Below, piece after piece: positions 1-6,000 of a DNA stretch of 17,825 bases. This stretch comes from JAVSMW01 sp032027005. Its GTDB lineage: Bacteria; Bacillota; Thermincolia; Thermincolales; UBA2595. Position numbers and translations under genes: made by a program. The notes under the pieces were generated by a model. That model was not told the DNA's origin. It saw only the letters and a list, made by a program, of their open reading frames with translations, and did not search any database. Position 1 is the first letter of the stretch. Each line of letters starts with the position of its first letter. Location of the stretch: assembly GCA_032027005.1 (NCBI GenBank), contig JAVSMW010000004.1:195838-213662 (forward strand), read 5' to 3'.

Positions 1-92
1 ATCACTTTGTGCTTTGTGGAATTATATGTTGCTGTTTTTCAGAGATTCAAAGGAATTTTAATGTGTTGTTTGACCCGATGGCAATGTGCTGT

Positions 93-508
93 TCAACACC
101 CTATAACCCCTTTATCTTTATCCTTCTCTTTATCATTATCCTTCTCTTTATCAGTGTCATTGACAGTATCATTATCAGTATCAGGTTTTTTGGGTTTTCA
201 GAAAACCCATGGGTTTATTTGGGTTAGTGTGGGTTTTACTCGGTTTCATTTTGTTTAGGCGGCCTACCGCCTTTTGAGCCATTTTCTCGGTTTCGCTGAC
301 ATACAGTAGAATACTTATCTGTATCTCGGTCAATCTGTGCTCGTATAAAAGAAAAGGCCATTCTTGCCATACCATCGAAATTAGGAAGCACTCCACCCTC
401 TGAATAATCGAACAATGCCATGAGCAATTTCCCTTTATCCTCATCGGAAAGTAGTTCCAAATGCTGACGGTAATCATGATAGAGAATGAAGCTCTTTTTT
501 ACGCTCAC
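93..508 (-). pseudogene. Decayed phage-type DUF6291 protein
   Basis: The intact part (508 to 236, 90 residues) begins at a GTG with an AAGGGTGGTGA ribosome binding site. It resembles small phage and integrative-element proteins of the DUF6291 type: an opening like SFILYHDYRQHLELLSDEDK, a middle MAFSFIRAQIDRDTDKY, and NRENGSKGGRPPK. The function of the family is not known. Relatives commonly continue into an Asp/Asn/Lys-rich low-complexity tail. Here a TAA stops the frame at 236, two more TAA codons follow within 30 bases, and a one-base shift near an A6 run leads into a frame reading DTDNDTVNDTDKEKDNDKEK and ending at a TGA at 93-95. The old tail is therefore still visible but out of frame, which I read as decay. 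The 90-residue piece may still be made. Confidence 0.5.
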
Positions 509-573
509 GTTTTCATCACCACCCTTACTCGTTGTAGGATTCGGTATTTTTCATGCAATGAAAGTAGATACAT
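505..573 (-). CDS. Possible 22-residue leader peptide
   Basis: An ATG at 571-573 follows GGAGG after three bases and opens 22 codons (MYLLSLHEKYRILQRVRVVM, then KT). They end in a TGA that overlaps the GTG start of the DUF6291-like gene in the four bases GTGA. Such an overlap is typical of translational coupling. The spacing to the ribosome binding site is short and I recognise no family, so this is only a candidate. Confidence 0.25.
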   Translation of the reverse strand: MYLLSLHEKYRILQRVRVVMKT

Positions 574-628
574 TCGCCTCCATCCAACAGCTATACTCCA
601 TTTAATTCATATCTCTCACAAAGTACAA

Positions 629-880
629 TTAAGCTGTGGGAGAGGTAACTGCGCAGTTACACTTACGAAATGGTAAGTTACCGTCAAAAAAAATATCGTT
701 AATCTGTTCGGCTGTGAGCCCCAGACTCAGAGATACCATTACTATCTCATCAGGAGAAAACGCAACCTCGCCGCGTTCCTTCAAAGAGTAGCTATTTAAC
801 GACTTTCTGATAACATCAGCCATATCCTTCTGGGTTCTGTGCTTTCGCTGCCGAGCAAACTTGAGCTCCATGCAGTTCAT
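629..880 (-). CDS. Cro-like phage helix-turn-helix regulator
   Basis: An 83-residue protein whose first 45 residues look like a small XRE/Cro-type DNA-binding domain (MELKFARQRKHRTQKDMADV, then a recognition segment around SLNSYSLKERGE). A second helical part follows (SLGLTAEQINDIFFDGNLPF). The ATG at 878-880 has an excellent AGGAGGTGAG ribosome binding site seven bases upstream. It is divergent from the second regulator at 1015. A consensus-like promoter (934-939 and 910-915) carries an inverted-repeat operator exactly between its -35 and -10 boxes, so autoregulation is likely. The last 15 residues (RKCNCAVTSPTA) overlap operator-like palindromes and are not conserved in character, so the original 3' end may have been altered. 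The role as element repressor or switch partner is inferred. Confidence 0.6.
   Translation of the reverse strand: MNCMELKFARQRKHRTQKDMADVIRKSLNSYSLKERGEVAFSPDEIVMVSLSLGLTAEQINDIFFDGNLPFRKCNCAVTSPTA
645..660. promoter_or_regulatory. 16-bp perfect palindrome, possible operator
   Basis: GTAACTGCGCAGTTAC is a perfect palindrome inside the last codons of the Cro-like gene. Its GTAACT half resembles the GTAAGT half-site of the operators at 661-678 and 916-933. It may be part of a control region for the genes further left, but no binding data can be read from the sequence. Confidence 0.35.
661..678. promoter_or_regulatory. Operator-like inverted repeat ACTTAC-N6-GTAAGT
   Basis: ACTTAC and GTAAGT are separated by six bases. 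The same half-sites with the same spacing occur at 916-933, inside the promoter of the neighbouring Cro-like gene. Two copies with identical geometry 255 bp apart support a specific protein binding site. The likely ligand is one of the two small helix-turn-helix regulators next to it. This copy lies within the 3' end of the Cro-like coding region. Confidence 0.5.
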
Positions 881-909
881 CTTCTCACCTCCTGTATGTC
901 CTTATTTTT

Positions 910-939
910 ATTCTAACTTACGTAACGGTAAGTTGTCAA
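910..939 (-). promoter_or_regulatory. Promoter of the Cro-like gene
   Basis: On the minus strand a perfect TTGACA (934-939) is followed after 18 bases by TAGAAT (910-915), close to the vegetative sigma consensus. The Cro-like gene starts 30 bases downstream of the -10 box. Confidence 0.65.
915..934. promoter_or_regulatory. Operator AACTTAC-N6-GTAAGTT within the Cro-like promoter
   Basis: A perfect 7-bp inverted repeat with a six-base centre fills the space between the -35 and -10 boxes of the minus-strand promoter. A protein bound here would block RNA polymerase. The core matches the repeat at 661-678, and a single GTAAGT half-site lies at 979-984, inside the spacer of the opposing promoter. 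Confidence 0.6.
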
Positions 940-970
940 CAATATTATTGTAAAATACACAATAATATTG
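940..970. promoter_or_regulatory. Second operator, CAATATTATTG inverted repeat
   Basis: CAATATTATTG (940-950) and its exact reverse complement CAATAATATTG (960-970) are separated by nine bases. The repeat touches the -35 box of the minus promoter and overlaps the -35 box of the plus promoter. It is different in sequence from the ACTTAC operators, as expected if each of the two divergent regulators has its own site. Confidence 0.55.
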
Positions 971-996
971 ATAAAGAGGTAAGTAAACGATATAAT
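968..996 (+). promoter_or_regulatory. Promoter of the C1-like repressor gene
   Basis: TTGATA (968-973) and a perfect TATAAT (991-996) are 17 bases apart. The expected transcription start is near 1003, only about a dozen bases before the likely ATG at 1015, so the untranslated leader would be very short or absent. Confidence 0.6.
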
Positions 997-1014
997 TCAA
1001 ATGGAGGGATGACC

Positions 1015-1380
1015 ATGCTCATATTCAACGAAAATCTCAAGCAAATCATGGATGTTCGCGGAGTAAATCAAAAATGGCTCTCAGATGAGTCAAACATTCC
1101 AGAAGCTACTATTTCACGATATGTGAATGGAGTTCATATGCCCACTATCAACCTCATCATTAAGCTTGCAAAGGCTCTCAACGTTTCGGTTGATTATCTT
1201 TTGGGGATTGCTCCTTATTCCGCTATATCGAAAGAAACTGACCAAGAGATAAATATTCTCATATCTGCCTATTGCAAAGCTCAAAACCGTGACCGTAAAC
1301 TTATATGGGGCTTACTTGAAGACTATATCAGTCCAGAGGAAAAAGACTGTATCTCTTACCTAAGCAACATAAAAAAGTAG
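1015..1380 (+). CDS. C1-like repressor, XRE family
   Basis: A 121-residue protein with an N-terminal XRE-type helix-turn-helix over about residues 5-65: NLKQIMDVRGVNQKWLSDES, then IPEATISRYVNGVHMPTINL and ALNVSVDYLLG, the usual end of this fold. The C-terminal part (QEINILISAYCKAQNRDRKL onward) is helical and probably serves dimer formation. I choose the ATG at 1015 over the one at 1009, because GGAGG at 1003-1007 lies seven bases from the former but almost touches the latter. The gene is divergent from the Cro-like gene and shares a compact control region with two kinds of operator. There is no peptidase domain, so induction by self-cleavage is not expected. A 12-bp tandem repeat begins directly after the stop codon. 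Confidence 0.7.
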   Translation: MLIFNENLKQIMDVRGVNQKWLSDESNIPEATISRYVNGVHMPTINLIIKLAKALNVSVDYLLGIAPYSAISKETDQEINILISAYCKAQNRDRKLIWGLLEDYISPEEKDCISYLSNIKK

Positions 1381-1460
1381 ACGGATTGTCCTATGGACTA
1401 TCCAACGGATTTTCCTGAGGATTATCCTACGGACTGTCTTATGGATTGTCCGATAGACAC
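1381..1460. repeat. 12-bp tandem repeat, six full units
   Basis: Six consecutive 12-base units (starting at 1381, 1393, 1405, 1417, 1429 and 1441) and a partial seventh fit a pattern near ACGGATTGTCCT. Each unit is itself a near-palindrome built on GGA and TCC. The array starts immediately after the TAG of the repressor gene. In the same frame it reads as tetrapeptides of the form X-Asp-(Cys/Tyr/Phe)-Pro without a stop. On the other strand one frame reads SIGQS-like repeats with two stops. Whether it was ever translated is unknown. Confidence 0.7.
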
Positions 1461-1481
1461 AAAATACCTTACACTTCTTCG

Positions 1482-1508
1482 ATGACGTCTCCATGATGAT
1501 GACGTCAT
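1482..1508. repeat. Inverted repeat ATGACGTC, possible weak terminator
   Basis: ATGACGTC (1482-1489) and GACGTCAT (1501-1508) form a perfect 8-bp inverted repeat with an 11-base loop, followed by a T-rich stretch (TTCTTCATTTTTC). It could end transcription of the repressor gene, but the T-run is imperfect. Confidence 0.35.
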
Positions 1509-1706
1509 TCTTCATTTTTCCAGGTATCACACAGGCAAAAAGCTATAGACTATAAGCTGTTTATTCGTAAAATCGACCCTAAAATCATCAAGGATTTCCT
1601 CAATTCTGTGGTGCAAAACTTTTGTATAAAAAACGGCAAAATTGATTCAATCCGGTTCAAAAACGGTCTGGAGCACAGATTTTTGTACAAATCAGAAGAA
1701 GAATAA
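1503..1706 (+). pseudogene. Fragment resembling a recombinase C-terminus
   Basis: An open frame without a start codon runs from after a TGA at 1500-1502 to a TAA at 1704-1706. The part from about 1540 reads like the end of a phage or integrative-element serine recombinase: IRKIDPKIIKDFLNSVVQNF, then KIDSIRFKNGLEHRFLYKSE. Family members end with this kind of beta-strand rich IxFKNGLEHxF segment. The catalytic and DNA-binding parts are missing, so it is a remnant. It abuts the queA terminator and probably marks one edge of an old integrated element. The assignment rests on recognition of a short, weakly conserved stretch. Confidence 0.35.
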
Positions 1707-1738
1707 AAAGCCCCTATACCGCACGGTACAAGGGCTTT
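1699..1738 (-). terminator. Terminator of queA
   Basis: AAAGCCC (1707-1713) pairs with GGGCTTT (1732-1738), and TACCG pairs with CGGTA inside. On the minus strand the hairpin is followed by a T-rich run (TTTTTATTCTTC), about 30 bases after the queA stop codon. The transcript therefore appears to end here rather than continue into tgt. Confidence 0.75.
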
Positions 1739-1768
1739 AGAGCTTCTCCAACTACTGAAAAAAATCTG

Positions 1769-2794
1769 TTAAACTATAAGCATCGCATCACCGAAACTGA
1801 AAAAACGGTATTTCTCGTCTACGGCCTCATAATAGGCCTGTAAAACTCTCTCTCTGCCGGCAAAAGCTGATATCAGCATCAGCAAAGTGGATTTCGGCAG
1901 ATGAAAATTGGTAATTAACATATCCACTGTCTTAAAACAGTATCCCGGGTAAATAAAAATATCGGTCCAGCCGCTGCCAGGCTTGATCATTCCCCGTTCA
2001 TCCGTTGCGGTCTCAAGAGTCCTGGTGGAAGTAGTCCCGACCGCAATTACTCTGCCTCCTGCCCTTTTGGCCCCGTTAATCACTATTGCTGCATCAGGAC
2101 TGACTTCAAAATACTCGGAATGCATCTGATGCTCCAAAATATTTTCTGATTTTACCGGGCGAAAAGTACCTAAACCGACATGAAGCAATATTTCAACTAT
2201 GTGAACACCCAGCTCATTAATTTTATTTAGAAGCTCCGGCGTAAAATGCAGACCTGCTGTCGGGGCTGCTGCAGAGCCAGGTGTCCGGGCATAGACTGTC
2301 TGATACCTTTCCCTGTCAGCTAAAGTCTTTTTTATATATGGCGGCAGAGGCATCTGACCTAAGCGGTCCAAGACATCCTCAAAAACCCCGGCATAATTAA
2401 ATTTAAGAATTCGCCCACCGGCATCGGTAACTCCTATTGCCTCAGCAGTAAGCGATCCGTCGCCAAAAACAATGACAGTTCCAAGCTGAACTCGTTTACC
2501 GGGTTTAACCAGGGTTTCCCAGGTGTCTAAACTGTTCCGTTTGAGCAGCATTACTTCTATCCGGGCCCCGGTCTTGTCTTTAACACCCATCAGCCTTGCC
2601 GGCAGCACTTTAGTATTATTAACTACAAGAACATCTCCCGGCCTGAAATAATCAAGACAGGCCGAAAACGACCTGTGCTCAATTAGACCGGAATCTCTAT
2701 GCAAAACAAGAAGCCTGGATTTGTCTCTTGACTCCACAGGCTCCTGAGCAATTAACTCTTCAGGAAGGTTATAGTCAAAATCATCTAATCTCAT
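1769..2794 (-). CDS. queA: tRNA preQ1(34) S-adenosylmethionine ribosyltransferase-isomerase
   Basis: QueA moves the ribosyl group of S-adenosylmethionine onto the preQ1 base at position 34 of tRNAs with GUN anticodons, giving epoxyqueuosine, in the cytoplasm. The 341-residue length matches the family, and the family hallmarks are plain: MRLDDFDYNLPEELIAQEP at the start, VLVVNNTKVLPARLMG, AAPTAGLHFTPELL, HVGLGTFRPV and the C-terminal YRFFSFGDAMLI. I choose the ATG at 2792-2794, which is preceded by GAGAGG. An upstream extension to 2914 is open but runs through a low-complexity inverted repeat and has no homology. The gene follows spoIID and is closed by a terminator. In many relatives tgt comes next; here a mobile-element remnant lies downstream. 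Confidence 0.96.
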   Translation of the reverse strand: MRLDDFDYNLPEELIAQEPVESRDKSRLLVLHRDSGLIEHRSFSACLDYFRPGDVLVVNNTKVLPARLMGVKDKTGARIEVMLLKRNSLDTWETLVKPGKRVQLGTVIVFGDGSLTAEAIGVTDAGGRILKFNYAGVFEDVLDRLGQMPLPPYIKKTLADRERYQTVYARTPGSAAAPTAGLHFTPELLNKINELGVHIVEILLHVGLGTFRPVKSENILEHQMHSEYFEVSPDAAIVINGAKRAGGRVIAVGTTSTRTLETATDERGMIKPGSGWTDIFIYPGYCFKTVDMLITNFHLPKSTLLMLISAFAGRERVLQAYYEAVDEKYRFFSFGDAMLIV

Positions 2795-2810
2795 TGGTAC
2801 CTCTCTTAAA

Positions 2811-2922
2811 AGTGGTGAGTGGGGAGTGGTGAGTGATGAGTGGTGAGTGAGTAAACAATTAATGAGAAATGGAATGGATTTTTTAGCAAAGAGCTTCCAC
2901 TCTCCACTCCCCACTCACCACT
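2811..2922. repeat. GTGAGTGG-rich element with 19-bp inverted ends
   Basis: AGTGGTGAGTGGGGAGTGG at 2811-2829 is repeated exactly in inverted form at 2904-2922. The left arm is followed by further short direct copies of GTGAGTG up to 2851. The right arm ends on the spoIID stop codon, so the element fills the whole spoIID-queA gap. It has the form of a small non-coding interspersed repeat able to fold as a long hairpin. No protein is plausible in it. Confidence 0.6.
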
Positions 2923-4366
2923 AATTCCCCGTCACTTCCACTCCCGTATAATAAAACTTCAAAATATCCAGGTATCCTTTGCCCTGTTTGGCCATTTCAT
3001 AAGCACCCCACTGAGACATGCCAACTCCATGACCCCATCCGTGGCCCTGGAACACAATGCTGCCGTATGGAATTTTGGAATGGGAAGAATTATCCTGAGC
3101 GTCAATAACGAAAAATTTCTTTTCAGAACCGTTCAGTACTGATGTGTTTCCGTCTTCGGATATACTGTATAATTGCGAACCATTGACTACAGTGATTTCA
3201 CCGGTTCCGTTCAGAACTGAATAACTGGGAGTCGTGACATTTTCAATGTTAACTGCAAAAAAATTGCTCATAAAACTGGTATTATTTATGGTTGCATAAA
3301 ATTTAGGGTTAAACAGATGACCGAAGGCAGTCCCCGTCATACTTATATTATTACCGTTTATGTCAGTAATAATAACGTTTTCGACCCTGCCAGAGGAATA
3401 TTTTTCCAATTGTATTGATTGTATTGAGCCTATCTGGGACCCTGATAGCTGCAGCTGATTCTTTACATTATCAAGGTCTGTTGTAAAGCTCCAATTTGCA
3501 TAACCGTTCGTGGTACTATAAATATCTTCTTTTCCTCTCAGGTAGTCCAAGGCTGGACCTGTCCACACATTCTCGTTATTCTCAGTATGTCCGCCGCTGT
3601 TGGAATGATAAACTGCACTGATGGGTGCACCTTTATACAGAATTATTTGGCCTGCAGTCTCCCGCACAGCCCGGCTGGAATTTTCGCCCTCGACACTAAT
3701 CCCTCCATAGGCCTGATCGTATGGGGTATCCAACAGATTAAAGCCTTCCACCGCACGCTTGCTGTAGTTGGCAGCAGTATAAGTCCTGGCCGCAACGGCC
3801 TGTGCTTTCAAAGCCTCCAAAGGCCAGCTGTAGCTCATCTCTCTGGGCACAACCCCATACAGGTATTCCTCAGTAGGCAGTTCATTAACTGTAGTTAAAC
3901 TGTTTCCGCTCAGGCGGAATTCCATGTTCCCCCGGTAATTCCGGCCAATAGGCGTGATGGTTGCTCCAACACTGTAACTAACCAGAGACACCCGGTCGGC
4001 ATTATCGTGATTAACTTCTTTGACAACTACCGGCCCCGAAGTAATCTTAAGGGGCTGCCCATTTTGATAAATTTGCATCCCGGTAGGCAAATAATATACC
4101 TGCCATGATTCCCCTTCCCGCGGTGTCCCAATGAGGTTGTCTCCGGGAATTGGGGATGACAGGTCAATAACTTGATAATTTCCTTTTACAGTAAAACTGA
4201 CGGCAGTAGCACTGCGATACTGAGACCCTTCATTGGGGGTGATAATCCCGATTCTGATATTGGCCGGAACCTGAGCCAGTATTGCTCTCCCAGACATAAA
4301 CAGGATAACAAACACAAAAAATGTTGTGAAAAATAATTTCCGTTTTATACTAACGGAAAAGGCCAT
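2921..4366 (-). CDS. spoIID: Stage II sporulation protein D, peptidoglycan transglycosylase
   Basis: SpoIID is the lytic transglycosylase of the engulfment machinery. It acts with SpoIIM and SpoIIP at the mother-cell membrane to remodel peptidoglycan around the forespore. The 481-residue protein has an N-terminal membrane anchor (about residues 10-32) and then the SpoIID domain. The catalytic Glu is E176 in the motif GVVPREMSYSWPLEALKAQA. Further signatures are YHSNSGGHTENNENVW (about 253-268) and the C-terminal GHGWGHGVGMSQWGAYEMA. It contains no cysteine, so the Cys-based zinc site described for the Clostridioides difficile enzyme cannot be present. The ATG at 4364-4366 follows AAGGGAGAAG. 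Length and family motifs are complete, and its stop codon coincides with the end of a short inverted-repeat element. Confidence 0.93.
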   Translation of the reverse strand: MAFSVSIKRKLFFTTFFVFVILFMSGRAILAQVPANIRIGIITPNEGSQYRSATAVSFTVKGNYQVIDLSSPIPGDNLIGTPREGESWQVYYLPTGMQIYQNGQPLKITSGPVVVKEVNHDNADRVSLVSYSVGATITPIGRNYRGNMEFRLSGNSLTTVNELPTEEYLYGVVPREMSYSWPLEALKAQAVAARTYTAANYSKRAVEGFNLLDTPYDQAYGGISVEGENSSRAVRETAGQIILYKGAPISAVYHSNSGGHTENNENVWTGPALDYLRGKEDIYSTTNGYANWSFTTDLDNVKNQLQLSGSQIGSIQSIQLEKYSSGRVENVIITDINGNNISMTGTAFGHLFNPKFYATINNTSFMSNFFAVNIENVTTPSYSVLNGTGEITVVNGSQLYSISEDGNTSVLNGSEKKFFVIDAQDNSSHSKIPYGSIVFQGHGWGHGVGMSQWGAYEMAKQGKGYLDILKFYYTGVEVTGN

Positions 4367-4449
4367 GGCAACTTCTCCCTTCGGCGACAGTTCTTTCTAG
4401 CATTTTTCGACAAACCAGGACATGATTCCTGCCCAAAAGTGAAAGAAAA

Positions 4450-4472
4450 TTGCTGCTAAAAAAGAGCAGCAA
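4450..4472 (-). terminator. Terminator-like hairpin upstream of spoIID
   Basis: TTGCTGCT (4450-4457) and AGCAGCAA (4465-4472) form a perfect 8-bp stem. On the minus strand it is followed by TTTTCTTTC. It could give a second stop for transcripts arriving from rsgI, or for an RNA from the structured element next to it. Confidence 0.4.
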
Positions 4473-4499
4473 GCAAGTAAATTAATAAAACATAACTGA

Positions 4500-4683
4500 G
4501 CCGGTCAAAAGTGGTGTATAGCTAGGCGCCCGGGTCGGCAAAACCGCACCCAGATCTACTGATTCATGGGTACCCTCATCCGCACGCCGCTGCGCAGCTA
4601 CGGCTGAGCTGGACGCGTACTGGCTGGTACGCTGAGGATTTTGCCGACCCGGGCAACGACGCTAGACGCCGCTTTTCACCGGC
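4500..4683 (+). repeat. 184-bp structured palindromic element
   Basis: The ends GCCGGT (4500-4505) and ACCGGC (4678-4683) and the inner 16-mers GCCCGGGTCGGCAAAA (4528-4543) and TTTTGCCGACCCGGGC (4639-4654) are inverted repeats. Between them the arms pair through AAAAGTGGTGTATAGC and its partner. Several of these pairs are G-U if the plus strand is transcribed but A-C mismatches on the minus strand, which favours a plus-strand RNA. The interior holds further stems: GCGTAC/GTACGC, CCTCA/TGAGG, ACCC/GGGT and the palindrome GCTGCGCAGC. No open reading frame is plausible. It may be a MITE-like interspersed repeat or a structured non-coding RNA. It is more GC-rich than the sequence on either side. 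Confidence 0.6.
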
Positions 4684-4685
4684 CC

Positions 4686-4713
4686 AAAAAAAAGGCAGGT
4701 CAAGCCTGCCTTT
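4686..4713 (-). terminator. Terminator after rsgI
   Basis: AAAGGCAGG (4691-4699) pairs with CCTGCCTTT (4705-4713) around a 5-base loop. On the minus strand an uninterrupted run of eight T follows, just after the rsgI stop. A TTTT on the plus side makes it potentially bidirectional. Confidence 0.85.
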
Positions 4714-4719
4714 TCTCGG

Positions 4720-5952
4720 TTACCAATTAGGTTTTGATTTGTACATTCCATTTAAATCTGATGAATTCGGGGATTCGTTGTTTGTATTTTGTTCGGATCC
4801 CATATAATTGTCAATAGTTTTTAGGTCATCTTCTGCATTAGCGCCGGTATCCACGGATGGCTCACTTACCGGTTCCTGCTCAGTTTTGACCGGGGCTGGC
4901 TCAGGAGCTGCTGCCGGACTGACTTCAGTTTTGGGTGCTGCCTCTGTTCTTTGGTCTTCAGGGCCGCCGGTTTTCCTGATAGTCTCTACATATTTACGGT
5001 CCTTACTGTTCTTAGTGGGAACATTATTATCAGAAACCGGTTTTGCTTCAGCCTCATTTGCAGCAATACTGACCGCCGGTTGTGTGTTTTCATTATATAC
5101 AGCATCCGTAATTTGCTCAGAATCGTTTCTACTGGCCAGAAGCATATATTTCTTTTCTTCAAGAACAAACTGTTTTTCTTCACCGGCCTGGGTAATAATC
5201 TGCTGCGCCTGCCCACCGGCACTGGAAATAGCATCAATAACGGGCTTTTCCTGCATATCTTTTTCAGTTATCGGCAGTCCGGAGTTAACAGCTTCAATAA
5301 GAACGGCATATTTCCCGGTGGAAATGCCTCTTTTCTTGGCATTATCCCTAAGGTCAGTGGGTACGTGCAAGGCAGCCACTTTAGTCTCAGGGTCAGCAAA
5401 TATATTATTGGCTGAAGCTACCAGGGTACTTTCTGCGACGCCTTTGTCAACCATGGAGTCGTTCAGGAAGGCTACACTAACTAAGACAGTATTGTCGTTA
5501 CTATTCTTGATATATCCCATTTGGGAAGCTTTATCTTTAATCTTTGTAACAGCATCACTGTATTTAACCCCTTTGAGGTCAATATTCTTTAGTATTTTCT
5601 CGCCGTCTGCATTTAGGGCCTGAGCATCCATTACATTATAGCGGTCACTGACTGTCAACTCAATACTGGACTTCATATCAATTGATACGTAAGCCATGGC
5701 AGCTTCCGGCGGTTTAAGTACCGTAGTAAGCAGGGGATTCCCCACCAGCAGAATAAGCACAGCAGCCGCAGCCGCAATCCAGCCGGCCTTAGGCATTCTG
5801 AAATTTCGCTTATGAATTACCGGTACGGAAACTTCCTCGCCGATGTCCGGTAATTTTCCCTTCATTCGAATCCGTTTAAATTCACCGAGTGGTGTTAATA
5901 AAACAACATACCGGCCATCCTTTTCCAATACAACTCCTGTGACTTTCTCCAC
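4720..5952 (-). CDS. rsgI: RsgI-type anti-sigma factor, no Asn-Pro cleavage pair
   Basis: RsgI proteins are membrane-bound anti-sigma factors that hold SigI inactive until an extracellular signal leads to their cleavage. This 410-residue protein shows the cytoplasmic anti-sigma domain (about 1-52: VTGVVLEKDGRYVVLLTPLG), one membrane span (about 57-78) and the conserved juxtamembrane domain (AYVSIDMKSSIEL at 87-99, then ALNADGEKIL). A Pro/Glu/Ala-rich, probably disordered C-terminus follows. There is no carbohydrate-binding module, unlike the cellulosome-linked versions. In characterised relatives the segment reads D-x-N-P-S-(I/V)-E and is cut between Asn and Pro. Here those two residues are Lys94 and Ser95. 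The gene follows sigI by 48 bases, as expected for a cognate pair, and ends in a strong terminator. Confidence 0.85.
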   Translation of the reverse strand: MEKVTGVVLEKDGRYVVLLTPLGEFKRIRMKGKLPDIGEEVSVPVIHKRNFRMPKAGWIAAAAAVLILLVGNPLLTTVLKPPEAAMAYVSIDMKSSIELTVSDRYNVMDAQALNADGEKILKNIDLKGVKYSDAVTKIKDKASQMGYIKNSNDNTVLVSVAFLNDSMVDKGVAESTLVASANNIFADPETKVAALHVPTDLRDNAKKRGISTGKYAVLIEAVNSGLPITEKDMQEKPVIDAISSAGGQAQQIITQAGEEKQFVLEEKKYMLLASRNDSEQITDAVYNENTQPAVSIAANEAEAKPVSDNNVPTKNSKDRKYVETIRKTGGPEDQRTEAAPKTEVSPAAAPEPAPVKTEQEPVSEPSVDTGANAEDDLKTIDNYMGSEQNTNNESPNSSDLNGMYKSKPNW

Positions 5953-6000
5953 ACAATCCCCTCCTTTCCGTAAACAGCTCAGAAGTTCTGTTGCGTAAGG

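Noticed and set aside
7..258. Plus-strand open frame with a long Ser/Leu/Phe repeat
   Set aside because: It is the antisense of the low-complexity Asp/Asn/Lys tail of the decayed minus-strand gene and has no ribosome binding site.
2795..2914. N-terminal extension of QueA by 40 residues
   Set aside because: It translates the inverted-repeat spacer, has no homology, and the ATG at 2792-2794 has its own ribosome binding site and the family's normal start.
4808..5623. Long plus-strand open frame of 271 codons opposite rsgI
   Set aside because: It is a shadow of the biased codon use of rsgI, without a ribosome binding site or recognisable domain.
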